Source: Candidatus Aminicenantota bacterium
GTDB lineage: Bacteria > Acidobacteriota > Aminicenantia > Aminicenantales > Aminicenantaceae
Assembly (NCBI GenBank): GCA_011049545.1
Contig: DRHQ01000091.1
Coordinates: 1 to 64,000, forward strand
Reading direction: 5' to 3'
Length of the DNA stretch: 64,000 nt
Positions 9,504-17,259 of the stretch are shown piece after piece. Position 1 is the stretch's first letter, and each line of letters starts with the position of its first letter. Position numbers and translations under genes: made by a program. The notes below the pieces were generated by a model. The model saw only the letters and a list, made by a program, of their open reading frames with translations, was not told the origin of the DNA and did no database searches.

Positions 9504-9525
9504 TATAAACCACTTCTTATTCTTT

Positions 9526-10326
9526 CTATTTTTTCCCTTCTAAATAGGCTCTTTTCAGCGTATCACCCCTGACTCCCTGTCTTAGAGCCTCTAGAGCTAA
9601 AATCTCGTCTGGAGGGATATTGCCAAGGTTAACGTTGATTCCCTGACGAAAGATTAAAGCCTGCTGCTGATTTTTCAGGGGAGCTTCCCACATTAAACAA
9701 TTCGTGTCTTTGACTCCAGCAATGATGTTATCAACTTCATCGTGTTTAATCTCTCCTTCCTTATCAAATATTCCAACGGCTTTCCCAGCCTCCCGGGCTT
9801 CGATAATAACCTTCAAAGCCCCGTTTTCCATATCTTCTCCTATCAGCTGGTGAACAAGGGCAATAGGCAGAACTTCTTTCGGGTCTTTTTTTCCCACTTC
9901 AGTAATGACTTTGAAACCTTTATCCAAAGATTTTTTTACGGCATCCTGTCTGGTTTTTCTACTTATCTCGATCGTTCCATCAGAGACTTCAATTGCAGAG
10001 AATCCAAGCTCTTTGGCTTGTTCCAAATATTTGTCAAAGACCTCCTGCCAGATAGCTATCTCCAGAAAAGTACCTCCTGGCATGACATCTATATTGCATG
10101 AGGTGATCATCTCGTTCTTTTTCCTCAAAAGGTCCTTATCATAGAAGGCAGAAGTCCCAAAGGTTAGCTTGATGATATCAATGTAGTCGCCCGCAACCCG
10201 GATCAAATCTTCGAGGCGATGAAGGCCCATTCCTTTATCAATAACCATAGTTACGCCCGCCTCTCTGGGCTTGGCTGTTCTCCCTTCAAGGGGCATCCTA
10301 ATAATATTTTCCCAGGCTTTGCTCAT
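9526..10326 (-). CDS. comA: Phosphosulfolactate synthase (ComA-like)
   Basis: The start at 10326 follows AAAAGGAGAAAAGG. It gives 266 residues, the normal length for PF02679; a longer frame to 10386 would overlap the upstream gene. Recognisable segments are GVTMVIDKGMGL, DIIKLTFGTS, VMPGGTFLEIA, GFSAIEVSDGTIEI, KVITEVGKKD and LMWEAPLKNQQQ, all typical of ComA. The family adds sulfite to phosphoenolpyruvate to give (2R)-phospho-3-sulfolactate, the first step of coenzyme M synthesis in methanogens and of sulfolactate formation in Bacillus. No comB, comC or comDE homologue is visible here, so the end product is open. It lies directly downstream of the HprK-like gene and is probably co-transcribed with it. 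Confidence 0.88.
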   Translation of the reverse strand: MSKAWENIIRMPLEGRTAKPREAGVTMVIDKGMGLHRLEDLIRVAGDYIDIIKLTFGTSAFYDKDLLRKKNEMITSCNIDVMPGGTFLEIAIWQEVFDKYLEQAKELGFSAIEVSDGTIEISRKTRQDAVKKSLDKGFKVITEVGKKDPKEVLPIALVHQLIGEDMENGALKVIIEAREAGKAVGIFDKEGEIKHDEVDNIIAGVKDTNCLMWEAPLKNQQQALIFRQGINVNLGNIPPDEILALEALRQGVRGDTLKRAYLEGKK

Positions 10327-10358
10327 CCTTTTCTCCTTTTTTTTAGAGTTAGACTTTT

Positions 10359-11366
10359 TCAGCCGCTCAAAAGATCTCCCCAGCAATCATCTGGGTTTGA
10401 GAGAACAGAAGCGATCTTAGTGATTGTCTTGTGATGGACGAGCTGGCTTGCATATTTTAGCCTCGCCAGAGCCATCTGGTTCTCATCCAATCCCAAAACT
10501 GGTATTTTATCGTATAGAATCACGTTCTCAGCTATTTTATGGGAGATGTTGTCAAACAGGGCTTTTGCAGCTTTTCTTCTATCCTCTATGAGATCCAGAA
10601 GAAAACCTTGGCGCCCTTCTTCAATCCGAGGAAACAATATCACGACAGACCTGGGGGTTTTGAGTTCTTCAAAGTCAGTTTTGTAAGGTGAGAGATCAAG
10701 GGCAATCTTTTTCTGCCACTCCTCACCAGCTTCTTGAGTTTCAATTTTAGGTAAGAACTGAGGAAAATTATACATCAATGTACCCAGTCTCACGTTATCA
10801 ACAAGTGAACCCATAAACCATGATACGGCATCCTTTTCAATCCGGAAATGGACGGTTTCTGTTGAAAAGAGTTTGAGCCCTTTAGCCAGGCCACTGAGAA
10901 GATAGACGGTTTTTCCGCTTCCAGCTCCTCCTATAACAACAAACATTTGATCTTTTTTTTCTTGGTAGAGCGCGCAAGCGTGGAAGTTATAAATCCTGTG
11001 CTTTCTTTCCAGTAAATAGAGAGCATATCTATAAAGAAACCCCTGGTTTCCCCACAGACTAAACCTTAAGTCCGAAGCTTCTCGAGTGAGCTTGAGAAAT
11101 GGCCCTCTAAATCTGGCTTTTTCCCCCGAAAACTCAAAAGAGGGATCCTCCATAGATTCTTCAACCGAGATATAGCCATCAAGGTCTGCTGAATAGGGGA
11201 TGCTCTCAACATCTTTAAAATCTGTAAGTAGCGACTTGACTTCTGTTTTGAGTGGAAAGTGAAAAAGAAGCTCTTCTCTATTAGATTCGATCCCTATTTT
11301 TACCTCTAGTATCTTTAACCCTGCTTTGTACACAATTGTTTCCTCGTTTATCTTTGATAACTTCAT
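10359..11366 (-). CDS. HprK-like P-loop protein of unknown function
   Basis: A 335-residue cytoplasmic protein with a Walker A motif GGAGSGKT at 146-153, preceded by a hydrophobic strand (MFVVI). This arrangement, with a beta-rich N-terminal half and KTVYLLSGLAKG after the P-loop, resembles the C-terminal kinase domain of HPr kinase and related PEP-carboxykinase-like ATPases. Such proteins often sit in biosynthetic clusters without an HPr partner. The gene ends only 32 bp before the comA-like start, suggesting co-expression and a possible role in phosphosulfolactate metabolism. The HprK signature outside the P-loop is weak, so a generic P-loop kinase remains possible. Confidence 0.6.
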   Translation of the reverse strand: MKLSKINEETIVYKAGLKILEVKIGIESNREELLFHFPLKTEVKSLLTDFKDVESIPYSADLDGYISVEESMEDPSFEFSGEKARFRGPFLKLTREASDLRFSLWGNQGFLYRYALYLLERKHRIYNFHACALYQEKKDQMFVVIGGAGSGKTVYLLSGLAKGLKLFSTETVHFRIEKDAVSWFMGSLVDNVRLGTLMYNFPQFLPKIETQEAGEEWQKKIALDLSPYKTDFEELKTPRSVVILFPRIEEGRQGFLLDLIEDRRKAAKALFDNISHKIAENVILYDKIPVLGLDENQMALARLKYASQLVHHKTITKIASVLSNPDDCWGDLLSG

Positions 11367-11439
11367 GATAAAAAAATAAAATTTAACTCTACAATAACTT
11401 GATGCGAAATGCGAGACATAATAGCCCGAGATAAGGCAA

Positions 11440-11500
11440 ATTGGGAGTCAGGTCTTATCATCGGGATAATTAGCCTGATTTATGAATAATCCAGGCTAGA
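11440..11500 (+). repeat. Composite intergenic repeat (GGGAGTCAGGTCTT ... ATGAATAATCCAGGCTAG)
   Basis: TTGGGAGTCAGGTCTTATC at about 11446 is followed by ATGAATAATCCAGGCTAG at 11482-11499. The same two modules, in the same relative order, occur on the minus strand at 40215-40175. The second module alone occurs at 39992-40008. It lies between the HprK-like gene and menG. Confidence 0.65.
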
Positions 11501-11532
11501 TAAATCTAGAGAAAAAAAGGGAAAAACAATTC

Positions 11533-12225
11533 TTATTTGATGGCAGTGTGAATGGCGGAAACACCAAGGAAAAGAGAACGATGAGTAATACGGGCGAACC
11601 CTGCCTCACGGAGTATCGAAGAGAATTCCTCAGGAGGAAAAAAACGCGGGATTGTATAAGCAAGATATCTGTAAGCGGATTTAGAGCCCGAGAGAAGAAA
11701 TCCCAATTGTTTTACAGTCAGTTTTATATAGAGATGAAAAAACTTCTGGATAATTCTAATAGAAGGCTGACTTGTTTCAAGATTCACAAAATGCCCTCCA
11801 GGTTTGAGAACACGATGAAATTCCTTTAGATGAGCAACCAGCTCGCGTTTGTTAGGGTATATGTTCCGGGTAGCAAAAGATATGGTCACTAGATTGAATG
11901 TCCTATCAGCAAAGGGAAGCTGGCCTGACTCGGCAAGAATAAAAGAGAGGTTTGGAATTATTCTCTTTTCTCGAGCTTTAGCTATCATCTGATGACAGAA
12001 ATCAGCAGAAACAACCTTGACTTTTTCACCTGCCAGGCGTGAAAGATAAAGAGCCATTTCTCCAGTACCACTGCAAACATCCAACCATAGAAAACCCTTG
12101 GCTCTGACCGCTTCCCGAGCTGCTTTCTTCCGCCAAAGAATGTCAAACCCAAGTGTCAGGACATGATTAATAAGCTCATAAGTTTCTGCAGCCTCAGAAA
12201 ATATTTTTTGAATGCCTTTTCTCAT
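11533..12225 (-). CDS. menG: Demethylmenaquinone methyltransferase (UbiE/MenG family)
   Basis: A 230-residue class I SAM-dependent methyltransferase. IFSEAAETYELINHVLTLG and DILWRKKA at the N-terminus, DVCSGTGEMALYL (49-61) as the SAM glycine loop, FADRTFNLVTISFATRNI and EFHRVLKPGGHFVNLETSQP are the UbiE/MenG signatures. The family C-methylates demethylmenaquinol, the last step of menaquinone synthesis, at the membrane surface. The length is normal. Presence of this gene implies a menaquinone-based electron-transfer chain. UbiE-like enzymes also include unrelated methyltransferases, but the two signature blocks make the assignment firm. No other men gene is in the window. Confidence 0.9.
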   Translation of the reverse strand: MRKGIQKIFSEAAETYELINHVLTLGFDILWRKKAAREAVRAKGFLWLDVCSGTGEMALYLSRLAGEKVKVVSADFCHQMIAKAREKRIIPNLSFILAESGQLPFADRTFNLVTISFATRNIYPNKRELVAHLKEFHRVLKPGGHFVNLETSQPSIRIIQKFFHLYIKLTVKQLGFLLSGSKSAYRYLAYTIPRFFPPEEFSSILREAGFARITHRSLFLGVSAIHTAIK

Positions 12226-12290
12226 TCATTACTCTCTAAACGTTCTTTAAAGATTCAATTAGAAATCTATCCAATAGAGAATATAATTAA

Positions 12291-12800
12291 GGTAGGTTTG
12301 ATAAATCAAGCCCGTACAAGATATAACCCAGATCCCTGCCTAAGATAAATCAAATACATACACTAGACAAGTTAAGCCCACATAAATAATACTTTTCGTC
12401 TTTTTCTTTATTGTGGATTTATAAATCAAACGTCACAAATATTAATAAGGTGGGCTTGATAAATCAAGCCCCTACATAAGATAACCCAAACGCATATAAG
12501 AGAAAAATCAAAACCGTTTAGTTCATTTATATATTCAAAAAGGTGGGCTTGATAAATCAAGCCCCTACATAAGAAAAACCAAACCTGTACAATTTAAATA
12601 GGTGGGCTTGATAAATCAAGCCCCTACATAAGATAATCCAAACGCATATAAGAGAAAAATCAAAACCGTTTAGTTCATTTATATATTCAAAAAGGTGGGC
12701 TTGATAAATCAAGCCCCTACATAAGAAAAACCAAACCTGTACAATTTAGATAGGTGGGCTTGATAAATCAAGCCCCTACATAAGAAAAATTAGACCTCTG
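12291..12800. repeat. Palindromic repeat cluster with a 152-bp tandem duplication
   Basis: Perfect or near-perfect GGGCTTGATAAATCAAGCCC palindromes start near 12294, 12451, 12544, 12603, 12696 and 12755, each followed by CCTACATAAGA; a decayed copy is near 12415. The spacing alternates 93 and 59 bp, because 12449-12600 and 12601-12752 are a 152-bp tandem duplication differing at two positions. No protein-coding gene lies in the 672-bp gap 12226-12897. A likely -10 (TAGAAT, 12833-12838) for the downstream amidohydrolase operon sits at its end. Confidence 0.92.
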
Positions 12801-12897
12801 CAATATTTATAGACCGGTATGTTTTTTTTTGTTAGAATACGTGGCTTGTTGAGACGGGGAAGATCTTTATTAATAATTTTTTATTGAAAGGAGGAAC

Positions 12898-14529
12898 ATG
12901 AAGATCAAAAAAAATCTTTTATTCATTTGTTTGTTTGTGGTCATTCTCCTTTTCACAGCCACCTCATCAGCCCGGGTTACCCCTACCTATGCCATTGTTA
13001 ACTGCAAGATTATTCCTGTTACTGGTTCACCTATCGAGAAAGGAATCATCATCATCCGCGATGGACTTATCGAATCCTTAGGGCCTCAAGGAAAAATTTC
13101 AATTCCAGAAGATGCTGAAATAATCAAAGCTGAAGGCCTGTTCGCCTATCCAGGCTTGATTGATGCCCATACAAATCTCTTTCTCGAGCTTCCTAAAGAA
13201 GAGCCAAGAAGACCAGGGACTAGGAGAACATCGGCCGCTGAACCCCGGCAAAAGGAGAAAGCCCAGCATCCTGATTTAATGGCTATTAAGTTTTTAAAAC
13301 CCAAAAAAACTGCCGTAGCAGACCTGCACAAAATCGGAATCACAACTGTCCTGGTTGTACCTGGAAGAGGAATCTATTCCGGCCAAAGCGTTCTCTTGAA
13401 TGTCAACGGAAACAAAGCAGCACCGATGGTTATAAAAACTCCTGTTGCTCTTCATGTGAATTTTACAACCGCGCGCGGAACTTACCCTTCCAGCTTGATG
13501 GGAACAATGGCCTTTCTCAGACAATCTTTTCTGGATACTGAACATTACTCGTCCTACAAATCTCAATTTGCAAAATCATCTCGAGGCCTTAAACGACCGG
13601 AATATAATCCTTTCTTAGAAGCTCTTTCACCCTATGTAGTTAAAAAAAACCCCGTCTTTTTTAATTGTGCCAACTTGGAAGACATCAAGCGTGCTCTTGG
13701 ACTTATCAAGGAATTCAAGCTCAACGGCTTTCTCACCGGATCAAATGAAGCCTGGAGAGTAGCCGACCTTCTCATCAAGAATGCTAAAGTTCCACTTCTT
13801 GTTTCTCTCAATTTCAAGCCTCCAATGACAAGCATTTATGTCAATCAAGGTGAAGAACTAAAGAAAAAAGCAGAGGAAGAAATTTATCCTGCTAATGCTG
13901 CGAATCTCCATAAAAAGAGATTAATGTTTGCGCTTACCTCCCAGGGACTTAAAAAACCATCAGACATTCCAAAAAACGTCCAAAAGGCGATTAAAGCAGG
14001 TTTACCTAAGGAAGAAGCTCTCAAGGCTATGACCATTATCCCCGCCAAATTCCTGGGAGTGAGCAGTTTTCTGGGAAGCCTTGAACCGGGAAAAATCGCC
14101 AATATTATTCTTACTTCTGGTGAAATCTTCGATGAAAAAACCAGGGTGGAAAGAGTTTTTGTCGACGGTATATCCTTTGAAATCAAAAAGCCTCCCAAGG
14201 GAGAGAAGCCTACAAAAGTGAATATTGCTGGAAAATGGAGCGCCACAGTCTCCAGTCCCATGGGCGAGTTGGAAACGATCCTCGAACTCGAACAAGATGG
14301 AAACGAAATCAGCGGAAGCATCTCATCGAACATGGGTAAATGGGAAATAATAGAAGGGATTTTAAGCGGAAATGAACTCGCCTTAAGCATAGAAGCTACA
14401 ATAATGGGAGAGACGATGGATATGACTTTCAGCGGGACAGCAGAAAACGACTCTATAGAAGGAACAATGGCTGTCATGGAATGGAGTATGGAGCTGAAGG
14501 CAAAAAGAATCCCTGAAGGGGAATTTTAA
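12898..14529 (+). CDS. Secreted amidohydrolase-fold protein lacking metal ligands, with C-terminal beta domain
   Basis: A 543-residue protein with a signal peptide (about 1-25) and an amidohydrolase (imidazolonepropionase/dihydroorotase-like) body. The usual HxH metal motif after the first strand is changed to His91-Thr-Asn93 (DAHTN). The late Asp region reads ALTSQG instead of the usual SD, so the binuclear metal site appears lost. Residues about 445-543 add a beta-sheet domain (IAGKWSATVSSPMGELET onward) common as a C-terminal appendix in such proteins. It has a strong AAGGAGG ribosome site and is followed 13 bp later by an active-looking paralogue. A scaffolding or regulatory partner role is inferred; altered catalysis is not excluded. 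Confidence 0.8.
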   Translation: MKIKKNLLFICLFVVILLFTATSSARVTPTYAIVNCKIIPVTGSPIEKGIIIIRDGLIESLGPQGKISIPEDAEIIKAEGLFAYPGLIDAHTNLFLELPKEEPRRPGTRRTSAAEPRQKEKAQHPDLMAIKFLKPKKTAVADLHKIGITTVLVVPGRGIYSGQSVLLNVNGNKAAPMVIKTPVALHVNFTTARGTYPSSLMGTMAFLRQSFLDTEHYSSYKSQFAKSSRGLKRPEYNPFLEALSPYVVKKNPVFFNCANLEDIKRALGLIKEFKLNGFLTGSNEAWRVADLLIKNAKVPLLVSLNFKPPMTSIYVNQGEELKKKAEEEIYPANAANLHKKRLMFALTSQGLKKPSDIPKNVQKAIKAGLPKEEALKAMTIIPAKFLGVSSFLGSLEPGKIANIILTSGEIFDEKTRVERVFVDGISFEIKKPPKGEKPTKVNIAGKWSATVSSPMGELETILELEQDGNEISGSISSNMGKWEIIEGILSGNELALSIEATIMGETMDMTFSGTAENDSIEGTMAVMEWSMELKAKRIPEGEF

Positions 14530-14542
14530 AGGAGAAAGAGCC

Positions 14543-15868
14543 ATGAAGAAAAAAACTATTGGTTTCATTTTAGTTGTGAGTCTGGTGATTTTTTCAAGTT
14601 TTTCCTTCGGACAGGATCTCCTGATAAAGAACGGTACCATACTGACGGTTACCAAAGGAAAAATACTAAAAGGAGACATTCTAATAATCAAAGGCATCAT
14701 AAAGCAGATTGAAGAGAACATCAAAGGACCTAAAGGAATAAAAATCATAGATGCATCAGGAAAATTTGTTATTCCAGGTATAATCGATTCTCACACGCAT
14801 ATAGCCCTCTCAGGAACAAATGAAAATGCGGAAGCAATAACCGCCGAAGTCAAGATGCGGGATGTTCTCAATGCTGAAGACCGTTCCATCTATACGGCAA
14901 TATCAGGTGGAGTTACGATGGTTCATACCATGCACGGCAGCAGCAACCCGATAGGAGGCGAGAACATAGTCATCAAGACGAAATGGGGAAAGACTTCGGA
15001 AGAGATGATCGTTCATGATGCTTACAGGACCTTAAAATTTGCCCTGGGTGAAAATCCCAAGAGGTCTAATTCTCCTACCTTGGGAACTCCTCGCTATCCA
15101 CAATCCCGCATGGGAGTGAATGCCATTATCCGCCGTGAGTTTCTAAAAGCAAAAAACTATATGGAACAGTGGGACCGGTATCTAAAAGCGAAAAATTCCA
15201 AAAAACCTGCAAAGAATTTGATCGCGCCTAGAAAGGACTTAAGGATGGAGCAACTGGCAGATGTGCTTCGCGGGAAAATGGTGGCCCGTTGTCACACCTA
15301 TAGAGCTGATGAAACCCTGGAATTCATTAAACTTTCCAAAGAATTTGGGTTCAAGATTGCCTGTTTCGAACATGCATCTGAAGCATTCAAAATAGCCAGG
15401 GAGCTAGCTGAAGAAAAAATTGGTATCTCCGTTTTTCTTGATAGCTGGGCCTATAAGGTCGAAGCTTCTGAAGGGATTGCTTACAGTGCTGGCTACTGTA
15501 CCAAAAAAGGAGTTCTTGTTTCCATAAATTCTGACAGCGGGGAGAGAATCCGGCGGTTGTTCAACGATGCGGCAAAAGCCATGAAGTATGGCGGCCTCTC
15601 TGAAGAGGAAGCCCTGAATCTCGTAACCATCAATCCAGCCATCCAGCTTGGTGTGGAAAAGATTGCCGGGAGCCTTGAAGTCGGAAAACATGGAGATATT
15701 GCCATCTTTAACGAGCATCCTCTTAGCGCCTATACCCTTTGTGAAATGACAATTATCGAGGGGGAGGTCTATTTTGATCGAGCTCAGTATCTAAAAGAGA
15801 GAGAAGAAATGGAGAAGAAAAAGAAAAAAGAAGAGAAAAAGAAAGAGAAAAAGGGAGGGACAAAATGA
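14543..15868 (+). CDS. Secreted metal-dependent amidohydrolase
   Basis: A 441-residue protein with a signal peptide (about 1-23). It retains the amidohydrolase ligand set: His84-x-His86 (DSHTH), a His in ARCHTYRADE, a His in CFEHASEA and the late Asp in SINSDSGER. These would bind one or two divalent metals in a TIM barrel flanked by a composite beta domain. Substrates of this subfamily include imidazolonepropionate-like rings and N-acyl or cyclic dipeptides, so only hydrolase can be stated. The C-terminus is a lysine/glutamate-rich tail. The stop overlaps the next start (ATGA at 15865), so the two are translationally coupled. It is the only member of the trio with an intact active site. Confidence 0.85.
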   Translation: MKKKTIGFILVVSLVIFSSFSFGQDLLIKNGTILTVTKGKILKGDILIIKGIIKQIEENIKGPKGIKIIDASGKFVIPGIIDSHTHIALSGTNENAEAITAEVKMRDVLNAEDRSIYTAISGGVTMVHTMHGSSNPIGGENIVIKTKWGKTSEEMIVHDAYRTLKFALGENPKRSNSPTLGTPRYPQSRMGVNAIIRREFLKAKNYMEQWDRYLKAKNSKKPAKNLIAPRKDLRMEQLADVLRGKMVARCHTYRADETLEFIKLSKEFGFKIACFEHASEAFKIARELAEEKIGISVFLDSWAYKVEASEGIAYSAGYCTKKGVLVSINSDSGERIRRLFNDAAKAMKYGGLSEEEALNLVTINPAIQLGVEKIAGSLEVGKHGDIAIFNEHPLSAYTLCEMTIIEGEVYFDRAQYLKEREEMEKKKKKEEKKKEKKGGTK

Positions 15869-17139
15869 CCAAGAGAACCTTCGTCTTTGCTGTAATTCTC
15901 ATCATCTGTGCTTCCTTCTGTTTGACTCAAGAAAAAAGCCCGAGCGTTATTGCTATAAAAGGCGCAAGCATTATCCCTGTTGTAGGTGAGGATATTACTG
16001 AAGGGATCATTCTTATTAAAGACGGATTAATAGAAGCTGTGGGAAAGAACATTGATATCCCTGCAGGTGCAAAAATCATAGAAGCAGAGGGCCTTTTTGC
16101 CTATCCAGGCATGATCGACGGCTCATGTTATCTAGGCCTCCAAGAGATAAGCTCTATAAGAGCAACCGTGGATTACAAAGAAACAGGCAGAATCAATCCT
16201 CAGGTACGAACAGTGGAAGCTCTGCGACCTGACTCCATGCATATTCCTATCTCACGGTCAAACGGGATAACAGCCGCCCTTGTAGCTCCTTCTGCCGGGC
16301 TCATTTCAGGCCAGAGTGGTTTGATCAGGTTGGTCGGCTGGACTCCTGAAGAGATGATAATAAAAAGTCCAATAGCCATGCATATCCAATTTCCTTCCTT
16401 GCCTCGGTTAAGGAGGAGAAGAGAAACACAACCTCCAGAGCAGGCTTCTAAACAGGTTAAAGAATTAAAGGAAATCCTGAAACAGGCTCGCTATTATCAG
16501 AAAAGAAAAGATGCAGCCAAAAAAAACTTGAGACTTCATTTGCCTGAGTTTGATGAAAAATTAGAATTTCTTCTTCCTGTGGTTAACGGCGAACTTCCTG
16601 TCATGATTTCTGTTCACGCCGATAAAGATATCAAGGCAGCCATCAAATTCGTCAAAGATGAAAAGCTCAAAGCGATATTCTTGGGTGTCACTGATGGATG
16701 GAAGGTTGCTGAGGATATAAAAAAATCAGGCATTCCGGTTATTTTCAGCTCTCTTAATTCAGTACCTCCCAAATGGGAAGACGGCTATGATGCTTTTTAC
16801 AGGAATCCTGGTGTACTGGCAAAAGCTGGCGTCAAATTTGCTTTTTCCTCAGGGAGTGCAAGCTTAGCCAAGGATTTACCCTATCATGCAGCAAAAGCTG
16901 CTGCCTTTGGCCTGGATAAAAAAGAAGCACTTAAGGGAGTAACGATTTACCCTGCCCAGATATTTGGTGTGGACAAAATGATGGGGAGCCTGGAAAAGGG
17001 AAAGGTAGCCAACATTGTCCTCGCCGATGGAGACATACTGGAATTAAGAACCAACATCAAGCATGTTTTTATTGATGGAAAAGAAGTCGATACATCCAGC
17101 ATATACACCGAACTTCTCGAAAAGTTCAAGAAAAGATAG
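15865..17139 (+). CDS. Secreted amidohydrolase-fold protein with degenerate metal site
   Basis: A 424-residue protein with a signal peptide (about 1-21). It aligns with its upstream neighbours in the conserved amidohydrolase N- and C-terminal segments (LIKDGLIEAVG, GSLEKGKVANIVLADG). The HxH motif has become Ser87-Cys88-Tyr89 (MIDGSCYLG), and the late metal Asp position reads AFSSGSA. It should not bind the usual metals. It overlaps the active paralogue by 4 bp, which suggests a fixed stoichiometry, perhaps as the non-catalytic subunit of a heteromer. It ends the three-gene operon; the next gene has its own promoter. Confidence 0.82.
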   Translation: MTKRTFVFAVILIICASFCLTQEKSPSVIAIKGASIIPVVGEDITEGIILIKDGLIEAVGKNIDIPAGAKIIEAEGLFAYPGMIDGSCYLGLQEISSIRATVDYKETGRINPQVRTVEALRPDSMHIPISRSNGITAALVAPSAGLISGQSGLIRLVGWTPEEMIIKSPIAMHIQFPSLPRLRRRRETQPPEQASKQVKELKEILKQARYYQKRKDAAKKNLRLHLPEFDEKLEFLLPVVNGELPVMISVHADKDIKAAIKFVKDEKLKAIFLGVTDGWKVAEDIKKSGIPVIFSSLNSVPPKWEDGYDAFYRNPGVLAKAGVKFAFSSGSASLAKDLPYHAAKAAAFGLDKKEALKGVTIYPAQIFGVDKMMGSLEKGKVANIVLADGDILELRTNIKHVFIDGKEVDTSSIYTELLEKFKKR

Positions 17140-17203
17140 GAGGAAAGAGTAGGATCGCGCCTCAACTTCTAAAAAGCGTGTCTATCTCTATATAATATTT
17201 TTC

Positions 17204-17232
17204 TTGACAGCATATTTTCTATTAACTATTAG
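17204..17232 (+). promoter_or_regulatory. Sigma-70-type promoter for the D-aminoacylase gene
   Basis: TTGACA (17204-17209), a 17-bp spacer and TATTAG (17227-17232), about 28 bp before the start codon at 17260. Confidence 0.7.
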
Positions 17233-17259
17233 ATATAGTTAAAAGGAGAAGGAGATACC

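Noticed and set aside
12291-12800. Regularly spaced palindromic repeats that might be a CRISPR array
   Set aside because: Spacing alternates 93/59 bp, the 'spacers' are themselves duplicated, repeats occur singly elsewhere and no cas gene is present.
13884-14477. Long antisense frame within the first amidohydrolase gene
   Set aside because: Low-complexity, Ser/Ile/Phe-rich translation typical of the reverse strand of an AT-rich gene.
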